DNA of 64,000 bases from an uncultured Pseudomonadota bacterium (lineage in GTDB: Bacteria > Myxococcota_A > UBA796 > CAJQPC01): NCBI GenBank assembly GCA_913060515.1, contig CAJXRZ010000006.1, forward strand, positions 1 to 64,000, written 5' to 3'. Position numbers and translations under genes: made by a program. Of the stretch, positions 7,318-15,518 are shown one piece after another. Each line of letters opens with the position of its first letter. The first letter of the stretch is position 1. Under the pieces are notes generated by a model. It was not told where the DNA came from. It saw only the letters and a program-made list of their open reading frames with translations, and searched no databases.

Positions 7318-8922
7318 ATGTTCCCCCTCGCGCTCTTGGCGCTGACGGCCTGTGACAAAGATGTTGAGGAAGAGGTTGTCCTGAGTGTGTACGCCACGCA
7401 AGGCGTCATCACGGCCTCCGACTTGTCTCTTGCCGTGCCCGGCATCGTCGGTCCCCCAAACCTGGATGACGACGACTCCGATGGCAGTCCGGACTGGAAT
7501 CAGGGGCTGCAGGAGGGTGACAATGACTACACGACCTTCCAGTTGGAGTTGCCCGCCCGTACGGAGCTCAGCTTGATCGGCGGGGACTTGGACAAGGTCC
7601 GGGTCTACCAGAACAAGCAGATCATTCTCTCGGACCAAGTGACCTCGGCCGAGGTCGGAAAGGCCATGGCTGGGGATGAGTTCCAGGTTGAGTTCGGTGA
7701 TTGGCGTGCGACCGCCACGATGCAGGTCAAAGACTTGGTCAATGGGGACAGCTTCGAGGTTCAGCTCACCGGCTCACCGCTGATTTTGAATCACCACCTT
7801 CAGCCCAGTATTCTGACCTCCATGGCCAGCGTTCGGTACAACGGGTACAACAACAGCGCCATGGAGAACCACTACGCTGAGGTTCTGGGAGATGCCTTCT
7901 CCCCCGTGGACGGCATGGACTACGGAGGAGATGTCTGGCTCCAGGACGAGCTTGAGTTCGCCAACGCCGTGGGCACCGATGGCCACATGGGCGTGGTCAT
8001 GGACCTGATCCGCGATGGTCAAGGACCGCTTGGCGGGAACAGCGGATTGGCACCGGTCGCCAGAGACTACTTCGAGGGCCCCAACATGATGCGCGGCATC
8101 TGGGGTGGCGGACCGGCGACCTCGCAGGACTACGGCGGCAACATCGAAGTGGCCCCGCCTACGCCTGATTATCCCCTGGGTCGTATCTACTACGGCGCTC
8201 AAGGTCGCTATGCGCCCGATGACGATGTCCAAGACCTCTTCGCGGAGCAGGCCGTACAGGCCCCCTTCGAGATGGACTCCAGTTGGTTGTGCGTTGGGCA
8301 CGTCGATGAGTGGTTCACCACCATTCCGGTCGAAGGCTCCCGCCTTGGCTGGAAGCTGGTCTACTCCGACGATCAGATGGCTTGGGACGCCTTGGAGAGC
8401 ATGGACCCCACCACGCGCTTGACCCGCTTCGCCCAGGACAAGGGCTACGGCACTCCAGCTGACATTCTGGCTGACGATCACCTGCGCAGCCTCAACGATG
8501 AGTTGACGCGGGACGTCTTGGAGCCCCAGCTTCAGATCCTCATTGACGAGCTGGACCTGCAAGAAGACGACATCATCTACATCCCGGGCCTCTTTGAGAC
8601 GGTCTCCGGCTGTGGCGGCGGTGTGGCCGCGCTCTTCCCAGGCATGGCGAACCTCATCGTCGCGGATGACACGGCGGGTCAAACCACCTTGTTTGTGCCG
8701 GATCCAATGATGCGCACCAACGTGAACGACACCAGCGGCGATCCCATCGTCGCTTCCTTCAGCGCTGTGATGCCCCCGGAGCTTCGTCTCGAGTTTGTGG
8801 ACGACTGGCAGGTCTATCACATGGGTTTGGGCGAGGTTCACTGCGGTTCGAACGTGATTCGTGAGCCCTACGACGGCGCAGATTGGTGGAACGAGGGCTG
8901 GTCCCTGATGGAGAGCAACTGA
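7318..8922 (+). CDS. predicted secreted protein-arginine deiminase (PAD) lipoprotein
   Basis: 534 residues. A short lipoprotein signal ends at LTAC (Cys12), so the enzyme should be on the cell envelope. The C-terminal two thirds carries the motifs of the eukaryote-type PAD catalytic domain (Pfam PAD family): WLQDELEFA with D210, GGNIEVAPP...YPLGRI, GHVDEWFTTIP with H328 and D330, and VHCGSNVIREP with C509. These match the Asp, His, Asp and Cys catalytic residues of mammalian PADs (D350, H471, D473, C645 in PAD4). Such enzymes convert peptidyl-arginine to citrulline using Ca2+. It is shorter than ~660-residue animal PADs and has a compact N-terminal beta region. It is unrelated to the agmatine-deiminase-like PPAD of Porphyromonas. 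The stop overlaps the next start (TGATG). Confidence 0.88.
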   Translation: MFPLALLALTACDKDVEEEVVLSVYATQGVITASDLSLAVPGIVGPPNLDDDDSDGSPDWNQGLQEGDNDYTTFQLELPARTELSLIGGDLDKVRVYQNKQIILSDQVTSAEVGKAMAGDEFQVEFGDWRATATMQVKDLVNGDSFEVQLTGSPLILNHHLQPSILTSMASVRYNGYNNSAMENHYAEVLGDAFSPVDGMDYGGDVWLQDELEFANAVGTDGHMGVVMDLIRDGQGPLGGNSGLAPVARDYFEGPNMMRGIWGGGPATSQDYGGNIEVAPPTPDYPLGRIYYGAQGRYAPDDDVQDLFAEQAVQAPFEMDSSWLCVGHVDEWFTTIPVEGSRLGWKLVYSDDQMAWDALESMDPTTRLTRFAQDKGYGTPADILADDHLRSLNDELTRDVLEPQLQILIDELDLQEDDIIYIPGLFETVSGCGGGVAALFPGMANLIVADDTAGQTTLFVPDPMMRTNVNDTSGDPIVASFSAVMPPELRLEFVDDWQVYHMGLGEVHCGSNVIREPYDGADWWNEGWSLMESN

Positions 8923-9704
8923 TGCACATCATCCTCTTGGCAATGCTGAGCGCCGCCCAGGCCGCGCCCACTCAAACCCCAGCCGCCACCAGTGTCTCTG
9001 AGCTTCATCAGGCAGATTGGCGAAGCGCGCTGGAAGTACAAATGGATCTGGCCCGTCAGGACGAGCCGGAGGCGGTCGCCGCCTTTGCTGCCGTCGCGCC
9101 CATCCAGAACAGGGCGGGTCAGCTCTTCCTGATCACGCCGGACTCTGAGTACCGCTACACCCTGCTGGCCGATCGCTTGGTCAACGGGGATGACGTGGGC
9201 GAGGTCCGTACGGCATTGGCCCGTCAGCTCGCCCCGGTTGGCAAGACCCAGCCCGAGCTCATCGTTGGTCTCCTCGAAGCGGAAGAGGACCCCTTGGTGC
9301 GCTCCGCACTGCTCCATGGCCTGCGCCGTGTGGACGGAGAGCTCGCGCTGCCGCTGATCGCTGCATCTCTTCAGAGCAGCGACAACACGGAGCGTTTCGA
9401 GGCCGCACAGCTTGCTGGAATGCACGCGGATGGTGCGGAGCTTGGATTGGCTCTGAGTGCGGTGCTGACGGACTCGGACCCCATGGTCCGCCAGGCCGCT
9501 GCCCGAAGCTTGGGCGTGCACAAGGTGGCCTCGTCTACTCAGGACTTGGCTCCTCTGCTCCAAGATGACTCTTCGGCCGTGCGCTTGGCAGCGTTGAACG
9601 CCTTGGACCGAATCGACCCCACCCAGGCGGCCGCCCTTAGCGCTCCCCTGGTGAACGATGCTGACCCGAAGGTGGCTCGGGCTGCACAGCGCTTGGCACC
9701 CTGA
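8922..9704 (+). CDS. secreted HEAT-repeat protein, coupled to the PAD gene
   Basis: 260 residues from ATG 8922, which overlaps the PAD stop by one base; a longer frame from 8883 would overlap more. Residues 1-15 (MHIILLAMLSAAQAA) are a Sec signal peptide. From about residue 100 the chain consists of HEAT-like helical pairs (LVRSALLHGLRRVDGELALP, VRQAAARSLGVH, VRLAALNALDRI). HEAT arrays bind proteins. Tight coupling with the deiminase suggests a partner, chaperone or substrate adaptor, but that is inference. It is followed by a strong bidirectional terminator. Confidence 0.7.
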   Translation: MHIILLAMLSAAQAAPTQTPAATSVSELHQADWRSALEVQMDLARQDEPEAVAAFAAVAPIQNRAGQLFLITPDSEYRYTLLADRLVNGDDVGEVRTALARQLAPVGKTQPELIVGLLEAEEDPLVRSALLHGLRRVDGELALPLIAASLQSSDNTERFEAAQLAGMHADGAELGLALSAVLTDSDPMVRQAAARSLGVHKVASSTQDLAPLLQDDSSAVRLAALNALDRIDPTQAAALSAPLVNDADPKVARAAQRLAP

Positions 9705-9778
9705 GGCTGAAGGGGAGGGGGGCCCTTGGGCTCCTCTCTCCAGTCCATCCCGGTCGCTTCTGCGGCGAACACAAAAAA

Positions 9779-9802
9779 AGGCCCAGGCAAATGCCCGGGC
9801 CT
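9779..9802. terminator. bidirectional rho-independent terminator
   Basis: Ten-base stem (AGGCCCAGGC / GCCCGGGCCT, one mismatch) around AAAT, with seven A before and TTTCTTT after. It lies between the convergent HEAT gene and rpmB, serving both strands. Confidence 0.88.
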
Positions 9803-9824
9803 TTCTTTCGTTCCAAGCCGAAGC

Positions 9825-10061
9825 TTAGTACTTGCTCAAATCCACACCGGCGGACTTGGCGAAGGTGTGCAGACCCTTCTTGCGCAGCGTGCGCATGGCA
9901 CGGGTGCTCAGACGCAGGGTCACAAAGCGGTTCTCCTCCGGGTACCAGATCTTCTTCTTCTGGAGGTTGGGGAGCTGACGCTTCTTGGTCTTGATGTTGG
10001 AGTGCGAGACCTTGTTGGCGACGTTGGGACGCTTACCGGTCAAGACGCAGCGGCGGGCCAT
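9825..10061 (-). CDS. rpmB: 50S ribosomal protein L28
   Basis: 78 residues, normal length for L28, beginning [22 protein letters not shown] and ending in the [16 protein letters not shown] region. The start is ATG 10061 with AAGGAGG eight bases upstream. L28 is a component of the large subunit. No rpmG (L33) neighbour is present. It shares a terminator with the convergent PAD/HEAT genes. Confidence 0.96.
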   Translation of the reverse strand: MARRCVLTGKRPNVANKVSHSNIKTKKRQLPNLQKKKIWYPEENRFVTLRLSTRAMRTLRKKGLHTFAKSAGVDLSKY

Positions 10062-10231
10062 GATGGCCTCCTTAGGCTGTGCAGTGTTTCTCTGAACGCG
10101 GCGTAGCGGGCGCAGACGCGCACTGTTCCGCGAGGACCCCGGGGAGGTAGCACGCAGGCGCAGTCTCGGCAAGGTGGATGAGGTGCTATGGCCCCGTTGG
10201 AGCGGACCCGCTAGGACAGGGGGGTGCATCC

Positions 10232-10954
10232 GTGGAGCCTTGGTTGAAGCCAGCAAGTACAGCGCTGCTGATGGTCATTGGGGTGGTCTTCGTGGCTTTG
10301 GGGTTCCTGAGCCCCAGCGTCCAGGCTCTGGCCGAAGGCTATGAGCTGGGCTTGCCCGAGGGATTGCTGGGGCTGCGCATCATCCAGGGCCTGGGCTACG
10401 GCCTGGGTGGGCTGGCCCTGGTCCTGGCCTTCAGCGGCTTTGTCGCCATGTTGATGGACCCCAGCGAGCAGTATCTGCCCTATGCCGAGGCCCTGATGCC
10501 CCTGGCGGCCGAACACGGCCGCGACGTGGAAATCGACGGGAAGAATGGCGTGGGCTTTGTGAGCATGGCCGAAGGACCTCGGGTGGAGATCCTGGTGCAG
10601 CCCTTCGCTCCCGGCATGTGTACGATCTGGATGGACTCGCCGGGACGCCAGCGCCTGCTGTTCATGCCCATGCGAGACGACACCCATGCCGATGATCCCG
10701 ACTGGCGTCGTGTAGGGGCTCGCGATGGCTGGGCGCTGCGCGCAGAGCTGCCCTCTGCTGCACGGGGCTTTCTGGAGGAGGGGGCCCTGGCCAAAGACCT
10801 GAGTCAGCTCTTGGCGCTTCCGCAAGTGCGTGCCATTCGGCACGACCCGCTGGGCTTGGAGATCATCTCCGAGCTGCTGCCGCCCCAGGACCTGCGTCTC
10901 TTTGTCCACGCCGGTCTGAACGTCGCCAGACGCCTACGGCGACTGAACGCTTGA
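10232..10954 (+). CDS. membrane protein of unknown function
   Basis: The likely start is GTG 10232, after a purine-rich AGGGGGG; a frame from 10178 is possible. The 240 residues have two N-terminal membrane segments ([15 protein letters not shown] and [18 protein letters not shown]), then a soluble domain with [23 protein letters not shown] and a C-terminal helical part. No family is recognised. It converges on the small gene at 10995 with 40 bases between. Confidence 0.55.
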   Translation: MEPWLKPASTALLMVIGVVFVALGFLSPSVQALAEGYELGLPEGLLGLRIIQGLGYGLGGLALVLAFSGFVAMLMDPSEQYLPYAEALMPLAAEHGRDVEIDGKNGVGFVSMAEGPRVEILVQPFAPGMCTIWMDSPGRQRLLFMPMRDDTHADDPDWRRVGARDGWALRAELPSAARGFLEEGALAKDLSQLLALPQVRAIRHDPLGLEIISELLPPQDLRLFVHAGLNVARRLRRLNA

Positions 10955-10994
10955 GCTCAATGCCAGCGGACCGGAGTTCGCCAGCCAGAAGGGC

Positions 10995-11177
10995 TCAGAT
11001 GTTGAAGTCGATGATGACCACGCCGCGCTCGCGCTCGCGCTCGGGCTCTTCGTCCTGAGAAGGCGGAGGCGGGCGTCGATCGCGGCGCGGAGCCTCGATC
11101 TGTGCGCGCTGAACGCCCCGCTTCTTTGGGGCTTCCTTCTCGCGGCGAATTCTCTCGATGATGTATGCGTCGAGCAT
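10995..11177 (-). CDS. small conserved-looking protein, Arg/Glu-rich
   Basis: 60 residues from ATG 11177 with AGGAG seven bases upstream. It begins MLDAYIIERIRREKEAPKKRG, then has a charged, proline-rich middle (RRPPPPSQDEEPERERER) and ends in a hydrophobic strand VVIIDFNI. There is no signal peptide. The N-terminal amphipathic helix and hydrophobic tip look conserved, and similar tiny proteins are common in myxobacterial relatives, but the function is unknown. A plausible promoter lies at 11205-11232. Confidence 0.6.
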   Translation of the reverse strand: MLDAYIIERIRREKEAPKKRGVQRAQIEAPRRDRRPPPPSQDEEPERERERGVVIIDFNI

Positions 11178-11204
11178 CGGGACGCTCCTGACGATGCTGT
11201 CAAG

Positions 11205-11232
11205 ACTATAGCATCGGTTCTTCATGGGGCAA
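11205..11232 (-). promoter_or_regulatory. candidate sigma70 promoter for the 60-aa gene
   Basis: On the minus strand, TTGCCC (11232-11227) and TATAGT (11210-11205) are spaced by 16 bases. Predicted initiation is near 11198, about 20 bases before the ATG at 11177. Confidence 0.4.
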
Positions 11233-11303
11233 TCTCCTGCTGCATAAGCCTTGGAGAGGACGTTTCCTCTCATGCTTGTCAACGGATCTTGTAGAAGACC
11301 TAT

Positions 11304-12041
11304 TCACCCCTCATCAGAGGGAAAGTCATTCTCGGCAGCCAAACGTTGTGCTCGCTCAGCCAAGGCTCGGTAGGCGGGGAGCAGATGGGGGAGTGACTCG
11401 GTCAAGAGCTCAAGGTGGGACTGGACAACCGCGGAGTCACCCCGAGCGAAGGGGCCCGTCAAGGCTTTTGCCGGCGAAGTCAGCGCGGCCTGCTCGATAC
11501 TCGCCAGGGCAAGGGGTGCCAAGAGTTTTGGAGCCTGCTCAGCGGGCACGCCAGCCTGTACGAGTGCTTCACTGGCGCAGGCCAGCAAGACGGTGGCGAA
11601 GTTGCCCGCCATCACCGCTGCTGCGTGGTAGGCGCGGCGATCCCCAGGGACCTCGAAGGGTGAGAAACCCAAGTCATCTGCGATCTGACGGGCGGCGGCG
11701 AGGGCTTTGGGGGTGCCGGCAATGGCAGCTGGGGTCCCATCGATTTTTGGGACGCTGCGGGTCACGCCAGGGAAGCTCTGTAGAGGGTGCAGGGAGCCGC
11801 ACTCCACGTGGGGGGCGAGCACCTGCAAGTCTTTGGCGCCGCTGGCGTGCAAGACCAGGGCGCCCAGCGGGAGGGTCTGGGCGACCTCTGCGATGGACGC
11901 GTCTCGCACCGTCAGCCAGCGGAGGTCTGCTGCAGGATGCGCCTCCCCGCGGCGCCAGATCACCACCTCGTGCCCGGCTTTTGGAAGGAGCTGCGCCAGG
12001 GTGCCTCCAAGGCGACCCGGTCCGTAGATGGCAATGCGCAT
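11304..12041 (-). CDS. Rossmann-fold / DUF2520 domain protein
   Basis: 245 residues from ATG 12041. The N-terminus RIAIYGPGRLGGTLAQLL is a GxGxxG-type dinucleotide-binding fold. The middle has GSLHPLQSF, a hallmark of the Rossmann-like plus DUF2520 family related to NADP-dependent F420/ketopantoate-type reductases. The C-terminal helical domain (RAYHAAAVMAGNFATVLLA) is the DUF2520 dimerisation part. It is probably an NAD(P)-dependent oxidoreductase of unknown substrate. In other bacteria the family often sits beside panC/panD; here it is divergent from a biotin-carboxylase-like gene. Confidence 0.8.
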   Translation of the reverse strand: MRIAIYGPGRLGGTLAQLLPKAGHEVVIWRRGEAHPAADLRWLTVRDASIAEVAQTLPLGALVLHASGAKDLQVLAPHVECGSLHPLQSFPGVTRSVPKIDGTPAAIAGTPKALAAARQIADDLGFSPFEVPGDRRAYHAAAVMAGNFATVLLACASEALVQAGVPAEQAPKLLAPLALASIEQAALTSPAKALTGPFARGDSAVVQSHLELLTESLPHLLPAYRALAERAQRLAAENDFPSDEG

Positions 12042-12132
12042 GACTGTCCTCCAGATCAGGGTCAGGATCTCCAAAAGGGACCCGACTCGCAGTATGGTGC
12101 CAGCGCTCGAGGTCGAGCACGGGAGAGCATCC

Positions 12133-13374
12133 ATGTCTATGCGCCGAATCCTCATCGCTGAGCGGGGCCCGCTGGCCTCTCTACTCCACCGCAGCCTGAT
12201 GGCCAGCGGCTACGAGACCGTCGCGATCTTTGGAGAGCGAGATGAGCTGGCCCCTCATGTGGAGGAGGCGACCTATGCAGCCTACGTTCCAGGCTTGGAC
12301 CGCAAGGCCGATCTGGTCGGCGCGGCCTTGGACGCTGGCTGCGACTGTCTGCATCCCGGTGCAGGCCCCCTGGCCGAGAGCGCGGAGCTTGCCTCGGCTT
12401 GTCGTGCAGCGGGCCTGGCCTTCATCGGGCCCTTCCCGGAGCAGATCGAGGGGCTGAGTGATCGCTGGGTGACCCGTGAGCTCTGCGTGGCCTCGGCTGT
12501 GCCAGTGGTTCCTGGTTCGCCGCTGCTCATCAACCACCAAGAGATCCGCCAAGCTGCCGAAGGTCTGGACTTTCCTCTCTGGCTGAAGAACCCATGGGGT
12601 CTAGAGCCGATGCGTTTCGATGAAATCGAAGGCCTGGTGGAGGAGGGGACCGCGCGCATTCATGCTGGGCAGAAGGTCTGGTTGGAGCAGCATGTGGACA
12701 ACGCCCGCCATGTGACGGTCACCGTCGTGGCGGACCGAGAAGGCGAGGTGGTCGCCTTGGGGGTCCAAGAGCGCTCTTCCCGTCGCGAGGGGCGCCTGTC
12801 CATCGAGCAAGCCCCCGCTCCAGTGAGCCAGGTCATGGCCGAAGGACTGCAAGAGGCTGCCATCGCGGTGGCCAAAGCGGTTCGCTTTGTAGGGGTCGGG
12901 AGCGTCGGCTTCTTGGTGGACCCCAGCGGCGCCGCACCGTGCATCGGTCTTCGTCCTCGTCTCTCCCTGAGCATGCTGCTCACAGACGTGCGCCATGGGC
13001 TTCGTTTGGCGGGTTTGCAGGTCCAGGTCGTCTCCGGCCAACCCATTGGCTGGGGCCAAGACCAGCTGGACCCACAAGAGGTCGCCCTCTCCATTCGCAT
13101 CCGCGCGATGTCTCGGGGCACCCTCGGAGAGTGGAAACTTCCCGAAGGTGTGCAGCTCGAGACGGCCTTCGCATCCGGAATGGAGGTCGGGGAAGGGGCG
13201 CTGCTCGGCGTCTTGGTCACCAAGCACACCAGCCGTCCAGCCTGCGTCGTTCGTGCGATTGCTGCCCTCAACGAGCTGGAGATTGGTGGCGTGGAGACCG
13301 ACGCGGCGGCCTGTATCGAACAGCTGGGCGACCCCACCTTCTGGACCGGTGGCGTGGTGGCCGGCAAGGACTGA
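12133..13374 (+). CDS. biotin-carboxylase-like ATP-grasp protein, probably catalytically dead
   Basis: 413 residues from ATG 12133 (GGGAGAG upstream; ATG 12139 is also possible). The fold follows acetyl-CoA/propionyl-CoA biotin carboxylase end to end: RILIAERGPLA, GAGPLAESAELA, FIGPFPEQIE, LEQHVDNARHVTVTVVADREGEVV, RPRLSLSMLLTDV, and a C-terminal KHTSRPACVVRAIAALNELEIGGVETD. However, the glycine-rich ATP lid (GGGGRGMR) is absent, and the active-site segment EMNTRIQVEH is replaced by GLRPRLSLSM (about residues 272-281). That removes the Glu and Asn metal ligands and the catalytic Glu. There are no BCCP or carboxyltransferase genes nearby. It is likely a pseudo-enzyme with a regulatory or structural role. 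Confidence 0.7.
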   Translation: MSMRRILIAERGPLASLLHRSLMASGYETVAIFGERDELAPHVEEATYAAYVPGLDRKADLVGAALDAGCDCLHPGAGPLAESAELASACRAAGLAFIGPFPEQIEGLSDRWVTRELCVASAVPVVPGSPLLINHQEIRQAAEGLDFPLWLKNPWGLEPMRFDEIEGLVEEGTARIHAGQKVWLEQHVDNARHVTVTVVADREGEVVALGVQERSSRREGRLSIEQAPAPVSQVMAEGLQEAAIAVAKAVRFVGVGSVGFLVDPSGAAPCIGLRPRLSLSMLLTDVRHGLRLAGLQVQVVSGQPIGWGQDQLDPQEVALSIRIRAMSRGTLGEWKLPEGVQLETAFASGMEVGEGALLGVLVTKHTSRPACVVRAIAALNELEIGGVETDAAACIEQLGDPTFWTGGVVAGKD

Positions 13375-13450
13375 TGGGCCCAAAGGCACCGGTCCCGCCT
13401 TGCCAAGGCGCGTGAGGGGAATACAAGCGGCGCCCTTTGAGGAGTGACCC

Positions 13451-13831
13451 ATGCGAGGCATTCGACCCAAGCGCATCGCTGACCTGGTTCACCGCGAACT
13501 GGCCAAGGTCTTGCGTACCGAGATGAAGGACCCCCGTGTGGGTCTGGTCAGCATCACCCACGTTCAGGTCACCGGTGACCTGGGCATCGCCCGCGTGTAT
13601 GTCACCCCTCTGGGCGGCATCGGCGATGGCGAGGAGATGCTCGCCGGCCTCAAGTCCTCCGCGCCATGGCTGCGTGGCCGGGTGGGCAAGGCCCTTCAGC
13701 TTCGCCACGCCCTGGCCTTGGAGTTCCGCTTGGACGACGGCGTAGACGAGGCCGTTCGAATGACCTCGATGCTGGACGCTATGGAGCGGGAGCGCAAGGG
13801 CAAGGAAGCCCCGGCGGCAGGCGAGGAGTAG
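13451..13831 (+). CDS. rbfA: ribosome-binding factor A
   Basis: 126 residues, usual length. KRIADLVHRELAKVL at the N-terminus, DPRVGLVSITHVQVTGDL and ARVYVTP are diagnostic of the KH-like RbfA fold. It assists 16S rRNA 5' maturation and cold adaptation. It heads rbfA-truB-rpsO-pnp; nusA and infB, which commonly precede it, are absent and replaced by the biotin-carboxylase-like gene. Confidence 0.93.
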   Translation: MRGIRPKRIADLVHRELAKVLRTEMKDPRVGLVSITHVQVTGDLGIARVYVTPLGGIGDGEEMLAGLKSSAPWLRGRVGKALQLRHALALEFRLDDGVDEAVRMTSMLDAMERERKGKEAPAAGEE

Positions 13832-13834
13832 GAC

Positions 13835-14797
13835 TTGAGAGGCTTCCTCGTCCTAGACAAGCCTGCAGGCCCCAGCTCTCATGACCTGGTGGGCATCCTT
13901 CGCTCCCTAGTCGGCGTGAAGCGCGTCGGGCATACCGGCACGCTGGACCCCTTTGCGACCGGAGTCCTGCCCTTGGCCATCGGTGGGGTGACCCGTCTGA
14001 TCCAGTTCTTGGATGAGGAGCACAAGGTCTACCAGGCGGAGCTTGAACTCGGGACCGCAACGGAGACCGGAGACCCAGAAGGGGAGGTGGTCGAGAGCGG
14101 CCCCAGGGTCTCGCTGGACCAGGTTGACACGGTCCTGCAGAGCTTCGTAGGCCAGGTCACCCAGCGGCCGCCGCCGTACTCCGCGGTCAAGCACAAGGGA
14201 AGGCCACTGTACGCCTATGCCCGGGAGGGCACCCTCATTCACGGGGAGCCCCGGCAGATTCAGGTGCACAGCATGCAGCTGCTGCCCATCGGAGAAGTCA
14301 GCAACGAGCAACCCCAGGTCGTGCGCTTCGAGGTCGCATGCTCCCGAGGGACCTATGTGCGGGTCTTGGGTGTGGACATCGCCAAGGCTCTGGGCACCGT
14401 CGGACACCTGCGCAGCTTGCGGCGCCTGGCCTCGGGACCCTTCAAGATCGAGCAGTCCATCGACTTGCCGACCCTGGCAGAGTGGGCCTGCGGTACCCAA
14501 GACTGGGCCACGGCCTTTGCCAGGGACCGGGATGTGCGCCTGGAGCGACGGCCCAGGGAGGAGTGGATCCACAAGCTGGAGCCCTTCCTGCAGGCGCCCG
14601 AGACCATCTTCCAGAGCTGGCCCGTCAAGGAGTGCTCCGAGCCCGAGGCCAAGCGCACCCTGCAAGGCGTCTGTCCTGCGCCACCACCGGGTGTGGAGCT
14701 GGGCGACCGATACCGTGTGGTCTACCAGGAACGCCTGCTCGCTCTGGCCCATGTGCTGCCTCGTGGACCCCGTTTGCTGCGAGTCCTGCAGCCTTGA
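13835..14797 (+). CDS. truB: tRNA pseudouridine(55) synthase
   Basis: 320 residues from TTG 13835, three bases after rbfA (GAGGAG upstream). The catalytic loop GHTGTLDPFATGVLP contains Asp38. KVYQAELELGTATETGD, RPPPYSAVKHKGRPLYAYAREG and CSRGTYVRVLGVDIAKALG are canonical TruB motifs. It makes Psi55 in the T loop of tRNAs. The C-terminal ~80 residues form a degenerate PUA-like region. The rpsO promoter overlaps its stop codon. Confidence 0.94.
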   Translation: MRGFLVLDKPAGPSSHDLVGILRSLVGVKRVGHTGTLDPFATGVLPLAIGGVTRLIQFLDEEHKVYQAELELGTATETGDPEGEVVESGPRVSLDQVDTVLQSFVGQVTQRPPPYSAVKHKGRPLYAYAREGTLIHGEPRQIQVHSMQLLPIGEVSNEQPQVVRFEVACSRGTYVRVLGVDIAKALGTVGHLRSLRRLASGPFKIEQSIDLPTLAEWACGTQDWATAFARDRDVRLERRPREEWIHKLEPFLQAPETIFQSWPVKECSEPEAKRTLQGVCPAPPPGVELGDRYRVVYQERLLALAHVLPRGPRLLRVLQP

Positions 14798-14821
14798 CTT
14801 TGCAGGGTCGGTGTCTTAGAT
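14794..14821 (+). promoter_or_regulatory. candidate sigma70 promoter for rpsO
   Basis: TTGACT (14794-14799) and TTAGAT (14816-14821) are spaced by 16 bases and overlap the truB stop. They leave a transcribed leader of about 120 bases before rpsO, long enough for S15 autoregulation. Confidence 0.45.
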
Positions 14822-14946
14822 GGGCGGCGTTGTCGGGGACAACTTCACGATCGGCCTCTGTGGCTGGGCATGATGACGGCCTTTTCCCAAGTCGTCGCGC
14901 CAAATGTGCCCTGCTGCGGTTGCTGAGCTTTTAAGAGAGAAATCAC

Positions 14947-15216
14947 ATGGCGCTTCACCGTTCCGAAACGGCCGCAATCATCACTGAGTACGCAATCTCG
15001 GAGGGAGACACTGGCTCCCCCGAGGTCCAGGTCGCCCTGCTGACCAAGCGCATCACTCAGCTCACCGAGCACTTCAAGACCCACAAGCACGACCACCACA
15101 GTCGTCGTGGCCTGCTCAAGCTGGTCGGCCAACGCCGCCGCTTGCTGCGCTACTTGAAGAACAGCGAGGAGGCTCGCTACTTCAGCCTCATCAAGCGTCT
15201 GGGTCTCCGTCGCTGA
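14947..15216 (+). CDS. rpsO: 30S ribosomal protein S15
   Basis: 89 residues, exact family length. The [17 protein letters not shown] and [19 protein letters not shown] motifs that bind 16S rRNA are intact. AAGAGAG precedes the ATG. It is preceded by a ~149-base leader after truB and followed by a structured 300-base spacer before pnp, as in the classical rpsO-pnp operon. Confidence 0.97.
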   Translation: MALHRSETAAIITEYAISEGDTGSPEVQVALLTKRITQLTEHFKTHKHDHHSRRGLLKLVGQRRRLLRYLKNSEEARYFSLIKRLGLRR

Positions 15217-15255
15217 TTTGTTGAGAGGCTGGGCAATCGCCTGGCCTTTCGCACT

Positions 15256-15348
15256 CTGGGCACCCCGCTGAGGGTGTCCCAGGCCGCAAGGCCTACAGAT
15301 CTTTTGAGAAGGTCCCTCACACGGGACCACAGGCTCAACACTTGAGCC
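15256..15348 (+). promoter_or_regulatory. run of four RNA hairpins in the rpsO-pnp spacer
   Basis: The 302-base spacer 15217-15518 holds no gene but several perfect or near-perfect stems. These are 15256-15282 (CTGGGCACCC / GGGTG-T-CCCAG), 15281-15294 (AGGCC with a GCAA tetraloop), 15311-15328 (GGTCCC / GGGACC) and 15332-15348 (GGCTCAA / TTGAGCC). A small GAGGG/CCCTC stem follows at 15409-15421. None has a strong T-tract, so they look like processing or regulatory elements rather than a simple terminator. In enterobacteria the pnp leader is cleaved by RNase III and used for PNPase autocontrol; a similar role is inferred here. Confidence 0.5.
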
Positions 15349-15518
15349 AGGCGAGCACGAGAGGCGCACAACCTGCCCCTCCGTACTCCTCCGCGGACTG
15401 AGCGTGGTGAGGGTTTCCCTCCTCAAGCTCACTCCGAGAAGGTCTACGGAGATTCAGAGGGGTGGACGCGCTTCCTGTGTTTGCTGACACGAACAGCAAT
15501 ACGAAAGGAATAAACTCC

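Noticed and set aside
7774-8841. 355-codon minus-strand open frame
   Set aside because: Antisense to the PAD gene; no domain.
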